20,000 nt of DNA from Neoscytalidium dimidiatum (lineage: Eukaryota > Ascomycota > Dothideomycetes > Botryosphaeriales > Botryosphaeriaceae): NCBI GenBank assembly GCA_037367355.1, contig JAVSCG010000013.1, forward strand, positions 1 to 20,000, read 5' to 3'. Shown piece after piece: positions 16,666-20,000 of the stretch (position 1 is its first letter; each line of letters starts with the position of its first letter). A program made the position numbers and the translations under genes. The notes below the pieces were generated by a model, which made no database searches, had not been told where the DNA came from, and saw only the letters and a list, made by a program, of their open reading frames with translations.

Positions 16666-19430
16666 GCCTTTTAGAAGTATAGTTCTTTACTAAACTAAAC
16701 TTATAAAATAGATATTATCTTATTTAAATTAAAGAAGAATATAAATAGAAAACTATATTTTAAATCTAATATAGTCTATATAAATATTTAGTAATACTTT
16801 TTAAACTTACTAATACTCCTACTATATTTTAAGTTCTTATTAATTATATTCTATAGGAATATCTAGATAGATTCTGTATAGCTTACCTTAATAATATTAT
16901 AATTTACTTAAAAACTCTAGAAAAATATAAAGAATACGTATCTAAGATTCTTTAGAAACTACTTAAATATAGCCTCTTAGTTAAACTAGAAAAATATATC
17001 TTCTATATCTAGAAGATTAAATTTCTAGACTTTATTATTAAATTAGAAAAAGTAGTTATAGACCTAAAAAAGATAGAAGATATTTTAAAATAGCCTAAAC
17101 TAAGAAACGTTAAAGAAGTATAAGTCTTTCTAAAGTTTATTAACTTCTATTAGCGGTTTATTAAGTAATACTTCTATATAGCTAAACTACTAATTCGACT
17201 TACTTAAAAGAATATCTTATTTACCTAGAAAGAACTATAATAGAAAGCGTTTAACTAACTTAAAAAAGCCTTTATAGAAGCTTCTATATTAATTATATTT
17301 AATTCTAATAAGCCCCTCTATCTTAAAACTAATATATTTAACTATACTATTAGTATTATTCTTAGCTAGCTAGATAATAAGAAAAAACTATATTCTATTA
17401 CGTACTACTTTTATAAAATATTATCTATAGAACTTAACTATAAGATATACAATAAAGAACTACTTATAATTATTATAGTATTTAAAAAATAGCGATACTA
17501 TCTTAAGAAAGCTAACTATAAAATTATAATATATTTAGATTATAAGAACCTAGAATACTTTATAATTACTAAGATATTAAATAGAAGATAAATATAATAA
17601 ATAGAATAACTCGTTCTTTTCTACTTTAAGATTTACTATCGTAAAGAAAATAAAAATAATAAGGTAAATATACTTAGTTATAGAGCTAATTATATAGAAG
17701 AAAAGCTAAAATTATTACTAGTAGTACTTAGATAAAAAATAATAGTATATTAAGCTCTAACCGCCTCTAAATTATTAAAGATCTTAATATATTATAGAAA
17801 GAACGAATACTAGTATCTATTATAAGGCTAGAAAGCTCTATTAATAATAACGAGCTTCTAAGAGCTTTAATACTTAAATAGAAACTTAAAGATAATAAAG
17901 AACTATAAAACGAAGAACCTATATCTATACTAAAGGAAACTATAAAAGAAATAATAAATAAAGAAGAAGATAATACTACTACTTAGAAATAAATTATCTA
18001 AGGAAAATATAATAATAATCTACTATTCTAGAAACTACTATAATAAATAGATACCTCTAAATATAACGACTCTAATCTAATCTAAGATTATAGAGGTAAT
18101 ATATTATTCTATAGAAAAATCTATATACTAATATCTCTACGTAAATAATTAATAAAAAAATACTATAAATTCGTAGTTTATAAATATCTAGAAATAATAA
18201 GAACTTTAAAACGACTTATAAGATACTTCTATTTTCTCTAAATAAGAAAAATAGTAGAAAAAGTCATCTAGAAATATAATAAATACGTAAAGAATAAAAT
18301 AGTATAATATATACTATATAAATAGCTATAACTTATTATAATACTAACTAAACTCTAGAAATTAATTATAATAAACTTTATTATTAATCTACTAACTTTA
18401 GTAGATTTTATAACTAGAATATAATATAATACTATTCTAGTTATTATTAACCGTCTAATAAAATAGATATACTTTATCCCTTATAATAAAAAAATTAAAG
18501 TAAAGAGCTATATCTACTTCTTTCTTAGATATATTTTTATCTATTATAGAATATCTAAGAAACTAATTATAGACTAAAACTTATAATTTAGAGCTAAATT
18601 CTAGTAAACCTTAGTTTATAAGCTAGAAACTAAATATAAGATATTAATAATAGTATATCTATAAACTAATAAATAAATAAAATAAACTAACTAGACGCTA
18701 GAGTAGTATCTAAGATTCTATTTAAACTATAGATAAAATAACTAGGTTAAACTTCTACCGCTAATCTAATATATATATAATAGTATATTAATAGAAGCTA
18801 TATAAACTACGCTCTTCTATACTAACTATAGATTTAATTCTACCGCTTTTAGAGAACTTTAGATCTATAAAGTACTAGCCTAAAAAACTATACTTAAATT
18901 AAAGTAGCTATAAAAACTATACTAGAAACTAGTCTAAGATATTAAATTTACCGTATATTAAATAGCTATATACTATAATAAACGGCGCTAGATATTACCG
19001 CCTTTAAAAAAGAAGGATAAAGTCTAGCTTCTTAGAAAAAATATTAAAATAATATAATTAAATAATAAATTAGACTATAAGAAGATTAGACCCTATTAAA
19101 TTAAGAAAAAACTTTTACTCGTTTTCTTTAAACTTAAATTACTAAAACGAGTAGATATATATCTAGTTTTTTATATTTCTTTATTTAAACCCGTATATAG
19201 TAACGCCGAATCTAATCTAGAACTTAAAATATATTCTAATAACGCTAATAAGAAATAAAACGTAGAAAAAATCCTAGATAGAGACTAAATAGAGGGTTAG
19301 TTTAAATATCTTATTAAATAGAAAGAAATAAACCTTATAGAAAACCCTTAGAAATTCTCTTAGAAATCTACCTCCTATCTAAATTATAAGGAACTTATCT
19401 AGAAATACTACTAATAAAACTCTAACCGTC
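16654..19430 (+). pseudogene. pol: Old Ty3 pol remnant: RT, RNase H, integrase, chromodomain
   Basis: In-phase translation is possible across long stretches where the young copy is frameshifted, with stops at former Gln and Trp codons. The RT box is YLNN at 16884-16895 instead of YLDD, and the RNase H TDAS has become TNIF near 17325. The integrase TDGQTE block near 18660-18690 reads with Asp to Asn and Glu to Lys changes. The chromodomain lies at about 19255-19420 with VEKIL and the YLIK core still visible. All catalytic centres are lost. Its main value is as an in-frame reference for finding indels in the young copy. Confidence 0.88.
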
Positions 19431-19439
19431 TAAATCTAA

Positions 19440-20000
19440 AGCGTTCTCTTATAATATAAAATTAAAAGAAGGTGTTAGAAATATCTAAAACTAATTAACC
19501 GGCGCTTCTTAAAGAATTAACTTATTAGAATCCGCTATATTACTACCGTCTAAATTAGATAATAAGAACCTTTAAGTCGTCCGCGCCTTCTACGTTTTTT
19601 TAGTCTTAATAGCCGCTAACTTCTATTTAAATAACTTTAAACTCTAGAAATCTAAAAAAGAAAGTATTTATAATAGGCGGATTATCTTTAATTAAGAAGT
19701 AGTAGTACGATAAGTTAAACGTTAAGCCTTCTCTTATAATTACTAAATCTTAGCCTTATCTCTTTTAATTTTATACTAGGTCTACTTAATTTAAGCCTAT
19801 ATCTAGTCCCGTTATTAGTCTATATAATAAAACTTAGTAGAAGAAGCTATATTAGAAGAAAAAAAATAAAGATAGCCTTATTTAATATACTTATAATACT
19901 ACTTAGAATCTAATAATATAAGATAATAAAGATAAGGTCTCTTTATATAAAAGAAATAACGTCTAAAAGCGTTAGTATTATTATAAAGAATATAGATAAA
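19440..20000 (-). pseudogene. Old Ty3 antisense accessory ORF remnant
   Basis: Minus-strand homologue of 12030-12516. The first CxxC of the young copy corresponds to Tyr codons at complements of 19956-19958 and 19947-19949, and the later Cys codons also read Tyr, as expected for TGT to TAT. The spacing after the first pair is one codon longer than in the young copy, suggesting the young copy has lost bases there. The presence in both copies shows that the segment is a regular part of this retrotransposon family. Confidence 0.4.

Larger units (their letters stand above)
16654..20000 (+). mobile_element. Old Ty3/gypsy chromovirus, fragment 2 (RT to near the 3' LTR), heavily RIPed
   Basis: Collinear with about 9198-12480 of the young Ty3 to the end of the window, on the same strand. 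Together with 2096-3041 it represents one older copy of the same family, split by LINE B. C is depleted beyond CpA: several CpC and some CpG sites are also T, so it has been hit hardest. The 3' LTR would lie just beyond 20000. Confidence 0.9.

Noticed and set aside
1..20000. Bacterial or phage accessory region, CRISPR array, tRNA or rRNA genes
   Set aside because: No regularly spaced repeats, no tRNA-like or rRNA segments, and the whole window is explained by fungal-type LINE and Ty3 elements.

Overview
This window looks like a repeat-only, heterochromatic island from a filamentous ascomycete (Pezizomycotina-type) genome. No host gene, rRNA, tRNA or CRISPR array can be supported. About 13.5 kb is very AT-rich and almost lacks CpA and TpG, while CpG and other C contexts survive better. 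Old reading frames stay in phase but carry TAA/TAG where Gln or Trp codons stood and Tyr where Cys or His stood. That is the signature of repeat-induced point mutation (RIP). The exception is 6544-12989, which is full of CpA/TpG and essentially un-RIPed.

The window resolves into a nested stack of retrotransposons. (1) The host layer is an old, heavily RIPed Ty3/gypsy chromovirus on the plus strand, seen as 2096-3041 and 16654-20000; the two pieces join at one point of the RT domain. (2) LINE A, a Tad1-like non-LTR element on the minus strand, lies at 1-~2095 with its 5' end abutting the old Ty3 and its 3' end outside the window. (3) LINE B, the same family on the plus strand, fills 3042-16653 and is bounded by a 12-bp target site duplication (TSD). 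Without nested elements it is about 6.2 kb: 5' UTR, ORF1 with a decayed Cys/His cluster, ORF2 with AP-type endonuclease, reverse transcriptase and RNase H, and an (AATA)n tail. (4) LINE C, a 5'-truncated 3' fragment, sits inside LINE B ORF1 at 4655-5621 with its own TSD; LINE A preserves the empty site. (5) A young, full-length Ty3/gypsy chromovirus (6544-12989; LTRs of 376 and 384 bp; TSD CGTAA) sits in the endonuclease domain of LINE B ORF2.

The young Ty3 carries Gag with a CCHC knuckle, aspartic protease, RT, RNase H, an HHCC + DD35E integrase and a chromodomain. An antisense Cys-rich/coiled-coil reading frame lies before the 3' LTR, and a Tf1-type self-priming arrangement is likely at the 5' LTR. 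Its sense frame is broken by many one- or two-base indels, mostly in homopolymers, and its two LTRs differ only by indels. This suggests consensus errors in a multi-copy element rather than biological decay. None of the RIPed copies can encode a working protein.
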